A stretch of DNA of 64,000 bases, from positions 1 through 64,000 of the forward strand of contig NZ_BNBS01000014.1 of NCBI RefSeq assembly GCF_014656075.1, written 5' to 3'. The stretch is from Streptomyces hydrogenans. GTDB taxonomy: Bacteria > Actinomycetota > Actinomycetes > Streptomycetales > Streptomycetaceae. The notes below the pieces were generated by a model, which was not told where the DNA came from, did not search any database, and was given only the letters and a program-made list of their open reading frames with translations. The position numbers were made by a program, and so were the translations under genes. Shown piece after piece: positions 29,441 through 38,707 of this stretch. Position 1 is the stretch's first letter, and each line of letters opens with the position of its first letter.

Positions 29441-30058
29441 GTGTCAGCGACCAAGAAGAAGAACCAGGCGAACGCCGCCGCGCCCGAGCGGCGCCGCGAA
29501 CTCCTCGACACGGCCGCCGAGGTGTTCGCCGCCCAGGGCTACAACGCCACCACCGTCCGCAAGATCGCGGACGCCGCCGGGATGCTCGCCGGCAGCCTCT
29601 ACTACCACTTCGACTCCAAGGAGTCGATGCTCGACGAGATCCTCTCGACCTTCCTCACCGAGCTCTGGGAGGGGTACGACGCCGTCCTCGCCGCCGGTCT
29701 CGGCCCCCGGGAGACCATCGAGGCCCTGGTCACCGAGTCCTTCCGGGAGATCGACCGGCACCGCGCCGCCGTCGCCATCTACCAGAAGGAGTCCCGGCAC
29801 CTCACCGACCTGCCGCGCTTCCACTACCTCGCCGACTCGCAGCGCCGGTTCGAGAAGGCGTGGCTCGGCACCCTGGAGCGGGGCGTGGCGGACGGGGTGT
29901 TCCGCGCCGACCTCGACATCCGGCTGACCTACCGCTTCGTCCGCGACACCGTCTGGGTCGCGGCCTCCTGGTACCGGCCGGGCGGGCGCCACAGCCCCGA
30001 CGAGATCGCCCGCCAGTACCTGTCGATGGTCCTGGACGGCATCGCCGTCGGCGGCTGA
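29441..30058 (+). CDS. TetR family regulator resembling KstR2
   Basis: A 205-residue TetR-type repressor. The helix-turn-helix is AQGYNATTVRKIADAAGM then GSLYYHFDSKESMLDE. The ligand domain closely resembles mycobacterial KstR2, which controls degradation of cholesterol rings C and D: compare HRAAVAIYQKESRHL, RFHYLADSQRR, FRADLDIRLTYRFVRDTVWV, SWYRPGG and QYLSMVLDGI here. The KstR2 ligand is an acyl-CoA (HIP-CoA). No steroid genes lie nearby, so the target may be elsewhere or the effector may be another acyl-CoA. GTG 29441 is the only start giving a full N-terminal arm. Confidence 0.85.
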   Translation: MSATKKKNQANAAAPERRRELLDTAAEVFAAQGYNATTVRKIADAAGMLAGSLYYHFDSKESMLDEILSTFLTELWEGYDAVLAAGLGPRETIEALVTESFREIDRHRAAVAIYQKESRHLTDLPRFHYLADSQRRFEKAWLGTLERGVADGVFRADLDIRLTYRFVRDTVWVAASWYRPGGRHSPDEIARQYLSMVLDGIAVGG

Positions 30059-30094
30059 CACCCGGCGGGGCGGCGTCCTCGCGGTACGCGGGCG

Positions 30095-30120
30095 GGCGCG
30101 GCCCCCGCACGGGCCGCGCC
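30095..30120. terminator. Bidirectional hairpin between the TetR and phosphatase genes
   Basis: GGCGCGGCCC / GGGCCGCGCC, a perfect 10-bp stem with a 6-nt loop, lies between convergent stop codons. Confidence 0.7.
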
Positions 30121-30129
30121 GCACCCGCG

Positions 30130-31020
30130 TCAGCCGACCAGCCGCTCCCGCAGACCCGCCACGGTGCGCAGGTCCAGGCCCAGGCCGGCCGTCACATAGC
30201 GGTACAGGCCGCCGTAGCCGGCGCGCACCTCGTCGAGGGCCGCGTCCAGGTACTCCCGGCGGACCTCCTGGAGGGGCACGATCAGCTCCGGGTTCCGCAT
30301 CATGCCGCTCTGCCTGAGGCCCTCGCGGACGCGGGCGTCGTGGGCGGCGCGGAGGGTGTTGGAGGCCAGGTAGTCCTCGGTGGCGGACCGTTCCGGCACG
30401 CCGACGAGCCGGAGGAGCAGCCAGCTGGTCCAGCCGGTGCGGTCCTTGCCCGAGGTGCAGTGGTAGAGCACCGGGCCGGTGCCGGGAGCGGCGAGTTCGC
30501 GCAGGGTCCGTCCGAAGGCGGCCCGGTTCGCCGCGTCGGTGACGAAGGTCCGGTAGACGTCCGCCATGAAGGCCGCCGCCCGTCCGTCGCCGAGCATCCG
30601 CTCCTGGAGGACCGGGTCGCGCGAGCCGATCGCGGCCATCAGCTGTCCGAAGAGGCCGTTGTCGGTGATCGGCCGGGCGACGGCGGCGACCCCGGAGGGG
30701 AGCCGGTCGGCGCCGTCGTATCCGACCTCCATGGGGATCCGGAAGTCGACGGCCCGGGCGAGCCCGAGCCCGGCGAGCGTGACCAGGTCGGCCTCGGTGA
30801 GCTTCCCGAGGTGGTCGCTCCGGTAGACGAGGCCGTGCCGGACCCGCTCGCCGTCGTAGGTGGGGTAGCCGCCCAGGTCGCGGACGTTCACCGCGCCCTG
30901 GAGCGGGATCTGGCGGATCGGGGTGCCGGTCCTGGGGCGGGCGGCGGCCGGAGGGGCGACCGCGGCCAGGACGGCGGTGGCGCCGGCGGTGCTCAGCAGT
31001 GCGCGTCTCGACAGAGACAT
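30130..31020 (-). CDS. Secreted (Tat) tyrosine-type protein phosphatase
   Basis: A 296-residue member of the Y_phosphatase3/DSP-like family. The P-loop is YHCTSGKDRTGW, with nucleophile Cys188 and Arg194; the upstream signature NVRDLGGYPT and the VDFRIPMEV segment are also typical. The N-terminus MSLSRRALLSTAGATAVLAA has twin arginines and a hydrophobic stretch, so export by the Tat pathway is expected, with cleavage after about residue 28. The ATG at 31020 has AAGGAA about ten bases upstream. Related secreted enzymes act on phosphotyrosine or phosphoinositides. The 315-bp gap behind it (31021-31335) holds its promoter. Confidence 0.87.
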   Translation of the reverse strand: MSLSRRALLSTAGATAVLAAVAPPAAARPRTGTPIRQIPLQGAVNVRDLGGYPTYDGERVRHGLVYRSDHLGKLTEADLVTLAGLGLARAVDFRIPMEVGYDGADRLPSGVAAVARPITDNGLFGQLMAAIGSRDPVLQERMLGDGRAAAFMADVYRTFVTDAANRAAFGRTLRELAAPGTGPVLYHCTSGKDRTGWTSWLLLRLVGVPERSATEDYLASNTLRAAHDARVREGLRQSGMMRNPELIVPLQEVRREYLDAALDEVRAGYGGLYRYVTAGLGLDLRTVAGLRERLVG

Positions 31021-31335
31021 GGCGGAGTTCCTTTCCACCAAACATTAGTTAGGTGACATCGAGGGGAAGGTAGCAGCCCGGCACCGCCGTGCGGGAGGGG
31101 TGCGGCGACCGGTCCGTCGAGGAGATCCCGCGGGTCGCGGCCCGCGGGCGGGCGGTGGCGCCGATCAGGAGGCGCGGCACGGTGCGCGGTTCGGTGCGCG
31201 GTTCGGCAGTGCTGAACCCGTCGTGGAGTTCGCGCACTTCGCGGGGCCGGCGCCTACGCCCTCACCGCCCCGCCGAGCCCGGGCCCGCCGCGCACGGCCG
31301 TGACGGAGGCCGGCCGAGCGGGCCTCCCCGTGCGG
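31021..31335. other. 315-bp intergenic region between the phosphatase and ankyrin/HEAT genes
   Basis: No convincing gene is visible. Near the phosphatase start the sequence is unusually AT-rich (CAAACATTAGTTAGG at about 31038-31052), consistent with a promoter on the minus strand. A 12-bp unit GGTGCGCGGTTC occurs twice in tandem at 31181-31204. Small open frames here lack ribosome-binding sites and familiar content. Confidence 0.4.
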
Positions 31336-32805
31336 TCAGCGGCGGCGCGGGGGGACCCACTCCAGGCGGGTCCTGACCCGGGCGTCGCGCACGAACTCCA
31401 GGGCGGCCAGCGCCGTCTCCCGGGGCGCGCCGTCCGGTTCGCCGTCCGCGAGGACCGTCGCCAGCGCGTCCACCGCCCGCGGGTCCTGCCGGATCGCCAG
31501 GCCGCGGGCCGCCTCCGCCGCCGTCTCCGGATCGGGGTCGGCGAGCCGCTCCGCCAGCGCCTCCCGCACCAGCGGTGTGTCGTCCGGCAGCTCGGCGAGG
31601 GCCAGCACCGCCCAGTCCCGCACCCGCGCGTCCCCGTCCCGGCTCAGCCGCAGCAGCACCCCGAGCGCCGCCATGTCCCCGGCCGGCACGATCCCGGCCA
31701 GCGCGCCCGCCACCGCCCGCCGCACCTCCGGGTCCGGATGGTCCGCGGCGGTCAGCAGCTCCGGCACCGCCGCCGGCTCCGCGCACGCCCCCAGCGCCGT
31801 CACCACCGACAGGACCGGCTCCCGCGCGGGGCCGGCCGCCTCCGCCGCCAAGCGCCGCAGCACCGGCACCGCGCTCGCCGCGAACCCCGGCAGCGCGCCG
31901 AGGACCCGCACGCCGAGCGCCTGCCGCAGCGGATCGCGGTAGGCGCACCAGGCGGCGGCGGCCGCGAAGGTCTCCTCGTCGGCCCGCCCGGCGAGTCCGG
32001 CCACCGCCGTCGTCCAGTCGTCCAGCTCCGGGTCCCCGCAGCGCAGCGCCCGCGCGGCGAGCTCCTCGTGCGGGGTGGTCCGGCCGAGCGCGGCCTCCAG
32101 GAGGGTGGCGACGGCCGCGTGCCCGGTCTGCCGCTCGTCGCCGCGCCCGGGCCGGCCGTCCTCGCGCAGCAGCTCGACCACCACGGTCACCCCGCCGTCC
32201 TCGCGGACCCGCCGGACCACCGCCTCGTAGGTCTCCCCGCCGCCGTTCCCGGCCACCAGGCCGCGCCGCAGCTCGGCCGCCATGTCCACGCCGATCCAGC
32301 GCCGCGCCTCCCGCAGCGCCGGCGCCGCGCCCCGCGCCCCGTGGTCGAGCAGCGCCCGTACGCAGGCGGTCGAGCCGCGCCGGGCCGCCGCCGTCAGCGG
32401 GGCCAGCCCGTCGGGGCCGGGGCGGACCGGGTCGGCGCCCAGGTCGAGCAGCGCCCGTACGGTCTCCGCGTGGCCGAGCCGTACCGCCCAGGCGAGGGCC
32501 GTGAAGCCGAACTCCTCCTGGAGGGCGGGGTGGGCGCCGGCGGCGAGCAGCTCCCGCACGGTGCCCGCGTGGCCGCCGCAGGCCGCCCCGCACAGCGGCA
32601 GGTCGCCGCCGTCCGGGCCGCTCACCCGGCCGGGGTCGGCACCGGCGGCGAGCAGCAGCCGGACGATCCCCGGCTCGTCGGCGACCGCCGCCAGGTAGAG
32701 GGCGGTCTCCCCGTCGTCGTCGGCCTCCGGGTCGGCGCCCCCGCGCAGCGCCCGTACGACCGCGTCCTCGTCCCCGGCGCCGATGGCGTCGAACAGCGTG
32801 CTCAT
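31336..32805 (-). CDS. Ankyrin-repeat / HEAT-repeat protein
   Basis: A 489-residue repeat protein. About residues 1-190 form four or five ankyrin repeats, e.g. GETALYLAAVADEPGIVRLL, LPLCGAACGGHAGTVRELL, FGFTALAWAVRLGHAETVRA and LAPLTAAARRGSTACVRALL. Residues about 240-480 form HEAT-like repeats, e.g. PEVRRAVAGALAGIVPAGD, DARVRDWAVLALAELPDD and DPETAAEAARGLAIRQDP. Such solenoids bind other proteins, and no catalytic motif is seen. There is no signal peptide, so it is probably cytoplasmic. ATG 32805 gives MSTLFDAIGAGDEDAV, the natural start of the first ankyrin repeat. Confidence 0.82.
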   Translation of the reverse strand: MSTLFDAIGAGDEDAVVRALRGGADPEADDDGETALYLAAVADEPGIVRLLLAAGADPGRVSGPDGGDLPLCGAACGGHAGTVRELLAAGAHPALQEEFGFTALAWAVRLGHAETVRALLDLGADPVRPGPDGLAPLTAAARRGSTACVRALLDHGARGAAPALREARRWIGVDMAAELRRGLVAGNGGGETYEAVVRRVREDGGVTVVVELLREDGRPGRGDERQTGHAAVATLLEAALGRTTPHEELAARALRCGDPELDDWTTAVAGLAGRADEETFAAAAAWCAYRDPLRQALGVRVLGALPGFAASAVPVLRRLAAEAAGPAREPVLSVVTALGACAEPAAVPELLTAADHPDPEVRRAVAGALAGIVPAGDMAALGVLLRLSRDGDARVRDWAVLALAELPDDTPLVREALAERLADPDPETAAEAARGLAIRQDPRAVDALATVLADGEPDGAPRETALAALEFVRDARVRTRLEWVPPRRR

Positions 32806-32856
32806 CCCCCGACCCTGACCCGCCGTCGCCTTCCGGCGCAAATCCGACCCCGCGGG

Positions 32857-33615
32857 TCAGGGCTTGCGCGCCTCGATCAGGAAGCGGGCGGTCCGTGCCA
32901 CGAACGGGCCCTCCCGGCCGATCCGTTCGTGCAGCTCGCGCAGCCGGTCGCGGTGCGCCTCCACGGTGAACCCCGGCACCATCCAGATCACCTTGCGCAG
33001 GAACCAGACCACGGCCCCCACGTCCAGGAACTCGGTCCGCAGCGTCTCCACCCGCAGGTCCACCACCTCCAGACCGGCGGCCTCCGCGTCCCGCCGGGCG
33101 TCCTCGGGGTGCCGGGCGCGGCGGACCTCGGGCGGCTGCGGCCCGAGGAAGTACTCGACCAGCTCGAAGACGCTGGCCGGGCCCACCTGCTGGGAGAGGT
33201 AGGTGCCGCCGGGCCGCAGCACGCGCGCGACCTCCGCCCACCACACGGTCACCGGGTGGCGGCTGACGACCAGGTCGAAGGCGGCGTCGCCGAAGGGCAG
33301 CGGCGGTTCGTCCTCGTCGTGGACGACGACCGCGCCGAGCGGGTGCAGCAGCCGGGTCGCCGTGGCGACGTTCGGCGGCCAGGACTCCGTCGCCGCCATC
33401 AGCGGCGGCAGCCCTCCCGCCCCGGCGAGCACCTCTCCGCCGCCGGTCTGGACGTCCAGCGCGGCCGTGGCGGCGGCGAGGCGCTCGCCCAGCAGCCGCT
33501 GATAGCCCCACGAGGGCCGTTCCTCGGTGGCCCGCCCGTCGAGCCAGGAGAAGTCCCAGCCCTCCATGGGGGCCGCCTCGGCCTCCGCCACCAGTTCCTC
33601 GAAAGTCCGCTTCAT
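32857..33615 (-). CDS. SAM-dependent methyltransferase
   Basis: A 252-residue class I methyltransferase-like protein. The SAM-binding region is altered compared with standard motif I: ALDVQTGGGEVLAGAGGLPP, where D-x-x-T-G-G-G corresponds to the glycine-rich loop. It is followed by VVVHDEDEPPLPFGDAAFDL and VSRHPVTVWWAEVARVLRPG (motifs II-IV), and GGTYLSQQVGPASVFELVEY. The C-terminal part VVWFLRKVIWMVPGF suggests a hydrophobic substrate pocket. It is probably a small-molecule methyltransferase of unknown substrate. It lies 51 bp upstream of the ankyrin/HEAT gene on the same strand and could share its transcript. Confidence 0.85.
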   Translation of the reverse strand: MKRTFEELVAEAEAAPMEGWDFSWLDGRATEERPSWGYQRLLGERLAAATAALDVQTGGGEVLAGAGGLPPLMAATESWPPNVATATRLLHPLGAVVVHDEDEPPLPFGDAAFDLVVSRHPVTVWWAEVARVLRPGGTYLSQQVGPASVFELVEYFLGPQPPEVRRARHPEDARRDAEAAGLEVVDLRVETLRTEFLDVGAVVWFLRKVIWMVPGFTVEAHRDRLRELHERIGREGPFVARTARFLIEARKP

Positions 33616-33658
33616 GTCCGTATGGTCGCCGACGGGCGCGGGGGAGTCGCGGTCATTT

Positions 33659-34564
33659 CTACCCGGCGCAGTCGAGGACCGTCCCGCAGAGCCGGCAGCG
33701 GGCGCGCAGCGTGCGGCCGGCGGGGACGCGCAGACGCTGCCGGCAGACGGGGCAGGGGAAGGCGACGGCGCTCGCGGGCGCGCCGCCGTCGAAGGCGTAG
33801 GGGGCGCCGGGCGCGGCCCGCCCCAGGCGCCGCTGCCGGACGTACCGGCGCCGGTCGGCCCAGCCCGCCCCGGCCAGCGGGGGCAGCCGCCGCTCCCGGT
33901 CGGCCTCGGCCCGGCCCCGCCGCCACGCCTCGTAGGCGACCGCGCTGCTGAACCACGGCGAGGGGTCCTCGCCGAAGAGTTCGGCCCGCTGGGCGAGCAC
34001 CCAGCCGAACTCCTCCGGGGTCAGGTAGCCGAGCTTCTGGCTCTCGGCGCCGTCCTGCCGGAAGGCGTCGAGAAGCAGCCAGCCCGCGCCCAGGTAGGCG
34101 GTCACCACGTCGGTGAGGATCTCGTTGCGCCCGGTGTCGGGGAAGCCCAGGCCGAGGCGGTGCAGCAGGACGTGGGTGATCTCGTGGGCGAGGGCGGCTC
34201 CGATGTCCCGGGGGCGGGTCCGGAAGCGGGCGTTGAGCTCGACGAAGTACTCGGGCCCGGCGGCGAGTTCGACGGTGGCGGCGTGCTCCATCGCGCGGAA
34301 CGACACCACCATCCGGGCCTCCGGGAGCAGCAGGTGGCGCACCAGGACCCCGGCGACCCGGGTGGCGCCGAGGAGCGGGTCCTCGCCGGGGGAGAGGGTC
34401 ACGTCGGCGGCGGCCACGCTGGTGGCGTACCGGCCGACGCCGTCGGGGCCGAGGCGGCGCCAGAGCACGGTGAGCGAGGCCCGTACGGCCTCCCGGTGGG
34501 GGAAGCCGTGCCGCACCCCGTGGGCGTCCTCGCCGACCCGGTCGGCCCTGTGGCGGTCCGTCAT
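33659..34564 (-). CDS. HEXXH metallopeptidase-like protein with C-terminal zinc ribbon
   Basis: A 301-residue protein I do not recognise as a named family. Residues 127-131 read HEITH, a zinc-protease motif, and Glu148 in GRNEILTDVV is at a suitable distance to be a third ligand, as in gluzincins. The C-terminus holds a zinc ribbon: CPVC, then a basic loop VPAGRTLRAR, then CRLCG. There is no signal peptide or membrane segment, so it is probably cytoplasmic. The HEITH helix context (IGAALAHEITHVLLHRLG) is convincing. Whether it is an active peptidase is unknown. It is divergent from the secreted trypsin gene with a 194-bp gap. Confidence 0.7.
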   Translation of the reverse strand: MTDRHRADRVGEDAHGVRHGFPHREAVRASLTVLWRRLGPDGVGRYATSVAAADVTLSPGEDPLLGATRVAGVLVRHLLLPEARMVVSFRAMEHAATVELAAGPEYFVELNARFRTRPRDIGAALAHEITHVLLHRLGLGFPDTGRNEILTDVVTAYLGAGWLLLDAFRQDGAESQKLGYLTPEEFGWVLAQRAELFGEDPSPWFSSAVAYEAWRRGRAEADRERRLPPLAGAGWADRRRYVRQRRLGRAAPGAPYAFDGGAPASAVAFPCPVCRQRLRVPAGRTLRARCRLCGTVLDCAG

Positions 34565-34671
34565 GCGCGCTCCACCCCCGCTCCCACTGTACGGTCCGAC
34601 CCGGGTGGCTGGCCGAAAAGGCTTCCTTGTGACGGCAGTTGAGGGCTGTCCATAATCCGGACATGCCTTGA

Positions 34672-35544
<873 letters not shown>

Positions 35545-35550
35545 CCCACG

Positions 35551-35596
35551 GACGGGGGCCCCGGGGCGGCACAGCGCCCCGGGGCCCCTCCCGTCC
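35551..35596 (+). terminator. Strong terminator after the trypsin gene
   Basis: GGGGCCCCGGGGCG (35555-35568) pairs with CGCCCCGGGGCCCC (35575-35588); outer GACGGG and CCCGTC extend the stem after a one-base bulge. Confidence 0.85.
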
Positions 35597-35634
35597 CCGC
35601 CCCCGGCCCGGCTCCACGGGCCCCGTCCCCGCCC

Positions 35635-37386
35635 TCAGCCCAGCTCCACCGCCCGGGGCCCGGCCCCCTCCACCTCCAGGACCCACACCTCGTTCGCGCC
35701 CTCCCGCAGCACCGGACCCGGCACGAACAGGCCCTCCTGCGGGCCCGCCGACGGCCAGTGCCGGCCCAGGCAGAAGCCGTTCACCCAGACGAAGCCCCGG
35801 CCCGCGCCCGGCAGCCGCAGCTCCGCGTCCCCGGCACCCGCGACCTCCACCGAGGCCCGGTACAGGCCCCGCCCCCCGCTCCGCTCCGCCACCGGCCGGA
35901 ACGGCACCCGGCCCACCGCCTCCGCCGTGAAGGCGTCCAGGCGCAGCCCCCGGGCCCGCACCCCGTGCACGTACTGACGCTCGTGCAGCAGCCCGCCGGT
36001 GATCCCCTTCGGCTCGGCCAGCCGCGGCCCGTAGTTCACCCGGCCCAGCGACTCCACCCACAGCTCCACCACCGCCGGACCCGCCACCGGCTCCGGCAGC
36101 ACCGCCTCCTCCTCGGTGAGCACCCCGGCGAAGACGCCGTCCACCCACACCTGCGCCCGGTCCCGCAGCCCCGTCACCCGCAGCGGATACGGCTGCCGGG
36201 GACCCGGCACCGCGAAGCGGTAGCGCACCAGACCCCGGTCCACGCCCAGCTCCTCGAAGCCCGGCGGCACCCCCGTCTCCCGCTCCTCGCCGCCCAGCTC
36301 CGCCAGGACCGCCCCGAGCGGCGCCCACTCCGCGGCCTCCGCCCGCACCGGCGCCGCCGGCCGGGCCGGCGGCTCCGGCACCTCGGGCAGCGGCCCCGCC
36401 GCGTACGGCGCCAGCACCTCCCGGAAGCGGTGGAACTTCTCCGTCGCCCGCCCCCGCTCGTCCACCGGCGCGTCGTAGTCGTACGAGGTCACCGTCGGCA
36501 GCAGCCGCCCGTCGTGCAGGTCACCCGAGCGGTTCGCGCCCGCCCAGCCGCCGAAGTTCGAGCCGCCGTGCGCCATGTAGACGTTCACCGACGCCCCGCA
36601 CTCCAGGACCTCCCGCAGCGCGTCCGCCGCGTCCGCCGCGTCCCGCACCGCGTGCTCCGTGCCCCAGTGGTCGAACCAGCCGCACCAGAACTCCATGCAC
36701 ATCAGCGGCCCCGACGGGCGGTGCCGCCGCAGCACCTCGAACCCCTCCTTCGCGCCCGAGCCGAAGTTCGCCGTCGCCAGCACCCCCGGCACCGAACCGC
36801 CCGTCAGCATGTGGTCCTCCGGCCCGTCCGAGGTGAAGAGCGGCACCGTCACCCCGCACTCCCGCAGCAACCCCGCCAGCCACTCCAGATAGCGGGCGTC
36901 ACTCCCGTAACTCCCGTACTCGTTCTCCACCTGGACCATCACCACCGGACCGCCCCGGTCCACCTGCCGCTCCACCACCTGCGGCAGCAGCCGCCGGAAC
37001 CACCGCTCCACCGGCGCCAGGAACTCCGGGTCCCGGGTCCGCACCCGCCGCCCCAGCGGCCCCGTCACCCAGTGCGGCAGCCCGCCGTTCTCCCACTCGG
37101 CGCAGATGTACGGCCCCGGGCGCACCAGCGCCCGCATCCCGGCCGCCGCCACCGCGTCCAGGAACCGCCCCAGCGCCTCCGGATCCGCCCACCGGCCCGG
37201 CTCCGGCTCGTGCAGGTTCCACGGCACGTACGTCTCGACGCAGTCCAGGCCCATCGCCCGCAGCATCCCGAGCCGGTGCTCCCAGTGCCCCTCGTGCACC
37301 CGGAAGTAGTGCAGCGCCCCCGACAGCAGCCGCACCGGCCGCCCGTCGACCAGAAAGTCCTCGTCACCCACAGCGAACGTGCTCAT
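35635..37386 (-). CDS. Glycoside hydrolase family 35 beta-galactosidase
   Basis: A 583-residue GH35 enzyme releasing beta-linked galactose. The TIM barrel starts LLSGALHYFRVHEGHWEHRL and continues ETYVPWNLHEPEPG and RPGPYICAEWENGGLPHW, all GH35 hallmarks. The acid/base is probably Glu156 in VQVENEYGSYG and the nucleophile Glu232 in CMEFWCGWFDHWG. The C-terminal part holds two beta-rich galactose-binding-like domains ending FVWVNGFCLGRHWPSAGPQ. There is no signal peptide, so the substrate is probably a small imported galactoside. It is divergent from an AraC-type regulator (95-bp gap), which likely controls it. Confidence 0.93.
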   Translation of the reverse strand: MSTFAVGDEDFLVDGRPVRLLSGALHYFRVHEGHWEHRLGMLRAMGLDCVETYVPWNLHEPEPGRWADPEALGRFLDAVAAAGMRALVRPGPYICAEWENGGLPHWVTGPLGRRVRTRDPEFLAPVERWFRRLLPQVVERQVDRGGPVVMVQVENEYGSYGSDARYLEWLAGLLRECGVTVPLFTSDGPEDHMLTGGSVPGVLATANFGSGAKEGFEVLRRHRPSGPLMCMEFWCGWFDHWGTEHAVRDAADAADALREVLECGASVNVYMAHGGSNFGGWAGANRSGDLHDGRLLPTVTSYDYDAPVDERGRATEKFHRFREVLAPYAAGPLPEVPEPPARPAAPVRAEAAEWAPLGAVLAELGGEERETGVPPGFEELGVDRGLVRYRFAVPGPRQPYPLRVTGLRDRAQVWVDGVFAGVLTEEEAVLPEPVAGPAVVELWVESLGRVNYGPRLAEPKGITGGLLHERQYVHGVRARGLRLDAFTAEAVGRVPFRPVAERSGGRGLYRASVEVAGAGDAELRLPGAGRGFVWVNGFCLGRHWPSAGPQEGLFVPGPVLREGANEVWVLEVEGAGPRAVELG

Positions 37387-37481
37387 GGGCCCACCCTCAC
37401 CCCCTGGCGGCGAGCCGGTCCATGGACAAAGATCGTCGCAGTTTGGACCTTAGAAGGACGGGCGGAAGGGCAGGCCGGCGG

Positions 37482-38369
37482 ATGTACCACACCTGGATGC
37501 GCTACTTCACGCCCGGACCCGTCCACCACCGCCTCGGCCTCGTCTGCCTCGGCGTCGGACTCCAGCACGGCCGCCTCCCCGTCGTCGGCCCCCGCACCCT
37601 CGACCACCACGTCGCCGTCGTCGTCACCGCCGGCGGCGGCTGGTACCGCTCCGCCGACGGCCGCCGCACCCCCGTCGCCGCCCCCGCCCTGCTCTGGCTC
37701 ACCCCCGGCGTCCCCCACCACTACGGCGCCGACCCCGCCACCGGCTGGGACGAGTCCTTCGTCGACTTCACCGGACCCGCCGCCGCCACCTACACCGAAC
37801 TCGGCTACATCGAACCCGACCGGCCCGTCGTCCCCCTCGCCGACGCCGCCCCCGCCCGCGCCGCCATCGGCCGGATCGCCCGCGCCGCCCGCCCCGGCAA
37901 CCCGCTCCTGGAGGTCGAGACCGCCGCCGCCGTCCACGAGCTCCTCGTCGCCCTGCGCCGCGGCCGCGCCGACACCGACGCCGACGGCGACCCCGTCCTC
38001 ACCGGCCTCGCCCGCGACGCCTTCCAGCCGCTCTCCGTCGCCGAACACGCCGCCCGGCACGGCATGACCCCCGCCGAGCTGCGCGCCGCCGTCCGCCGCG
38101 CCGCCGGCTGCAGCCCCAAGGACTACCTGCTCACCGTCCGCCTCGGCCGCGCCAAGGAACTCCTCGCCGCCACCGAACTGCCCGTCGCCTCCGTCGCCCG
38201 CCGCGTCGGCTACGACGACCCCGCCTACTTCTCCCGGCTCTTCACCCGAAGGGTCGGTCTCGCCCCCGTCCGCTTCCGCGAGCAGCAGGGCCGCGCCGTC
38301 CACGGCGGCTGGAGCGACCGCGTACCGGATCCCGAACACCCGCCCACCCTCACCGGAGACTCCGTCTAA
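37482..38369 (+). CDS. AraC family transcriptional regulator
   Basis: A 295-residue regulator with an N-terminal AraC-type ligand-binding cupin (about 10-140; LDHHVAVVVTAGGGWYR, WLTPGVPHHYGADPATGW) and a C-terminal double helix-turn-helix (about 195-285): PLSVAEHAARHGMTPAELRA and LPVASVARRVGYDDPAYFSR followed by FTRRVGLAPVRFRE. The family usually activates sugar-use genes on binding its inducer. Divergence from the GH35 beta-galactosidase suggests a galactoside inducer. ATG 37482 is preferred; an in-frame ATG 15 bp downstream is the alternative. Confidence 0.9.
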   Translation: MYHTWMRYFTPGPVHHRLGLVCLGVGLQHGRLPVVGPRTLDHHVAVVVTAGGGWYRSADGRRTPVAAPALLWLTPGVPHHYGADPATGWDESFVDFTGPAAATYTELGYIEPDRPVVPLADAAPARAAIGRIARAARPGNPLLEVETAAAVHELLVALRRGRADTDADGDPVLTGLARDAFQPLSVAEHAARHGMTPAELRAAVRRAAGCSPKDYLLTVRLGRAKELLAATELPVASVARRVGYDDPAYFSRLFTRRVGLAPVRFREQQGRAVHGGWSDRVPDPEHPPTLTGDSV

Positions 38370-38380
38370 GCTCGCTGACC

Positions 38381-38707
38381 ATGAGCGACACCGCGAACGA
38401 CTCCAGCGCCATCGACCCCGCCGTCCGTGCCGAGCTGACCCGGCTGCGCGAGTCGATCGACAACATCGACGCCGCCGTCGTCCACATGCTCGCCGAGCGC
38501 TTCAAGTGCACCCAGCAGGTCGGCGTCCTCAAGGCCGAGCACCAGCTCCCGCCCGCCGACCCGGCCCGCGAGGCCCGCCAGATCGCCCGGCTGCGCGAAC
38601 TCGCCGAGAGCGCCCGACTCGACCCGGCCTTCGCGGAGAAGCTCCTCAACTTCATCATCGCCGAGGTCATCCGCCACCACGAGACGATCGCGGACGGAGC
38701 GCGCTGA
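38381..38707 (+). CDS. Chorismate mutase (AroQ class)
   Basis: A 108-residue all-helical chorismate mutase converting chorismate to prephenate for phenylalanine and tyrosine. The AroQ pattern is visible: ELTRLRESIDNIDAAVVHML (first Arg and IDxxL), AERFKCTQQVGVLKAEHQLP (conserved Lys) and REARQIARLRELAESARLDP, ending LLNFIIAEVIRHHE. It has no fused prephenate dehydratase or DAHP synthase domain and no signal peptide. It starts 11 bp after the AraC gene and overlaps the next gene by one base (TGATG). Because it competes with TrpE for chorismate, it shares a branch point with the trp genes at the left end. Confidence 0.93.
   Translation: MSDTANDSSAIDPAVRAELTRLRESIDNIDAAVVHMLAERFKCTQQVGVLKAEHQLPPADPAREARQIARLRELAESARLDPAFAEKLLNFIIAEVIRHHETIADGAR

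Noticed and set aside
31049-31237. Short reading frames in the gap behind the phosphatase gene
   Set aside because: No ribosome-binding site, no recognisable motif and overlap with the likely promoter.
31300-33951. An 883-codon plus-strand frame opposite the ankyrin/HEAT and methyltransferase genes
   Set aside because: Arg/Gly/Pro shadow sequence; both minus-strand genes have clear domains.
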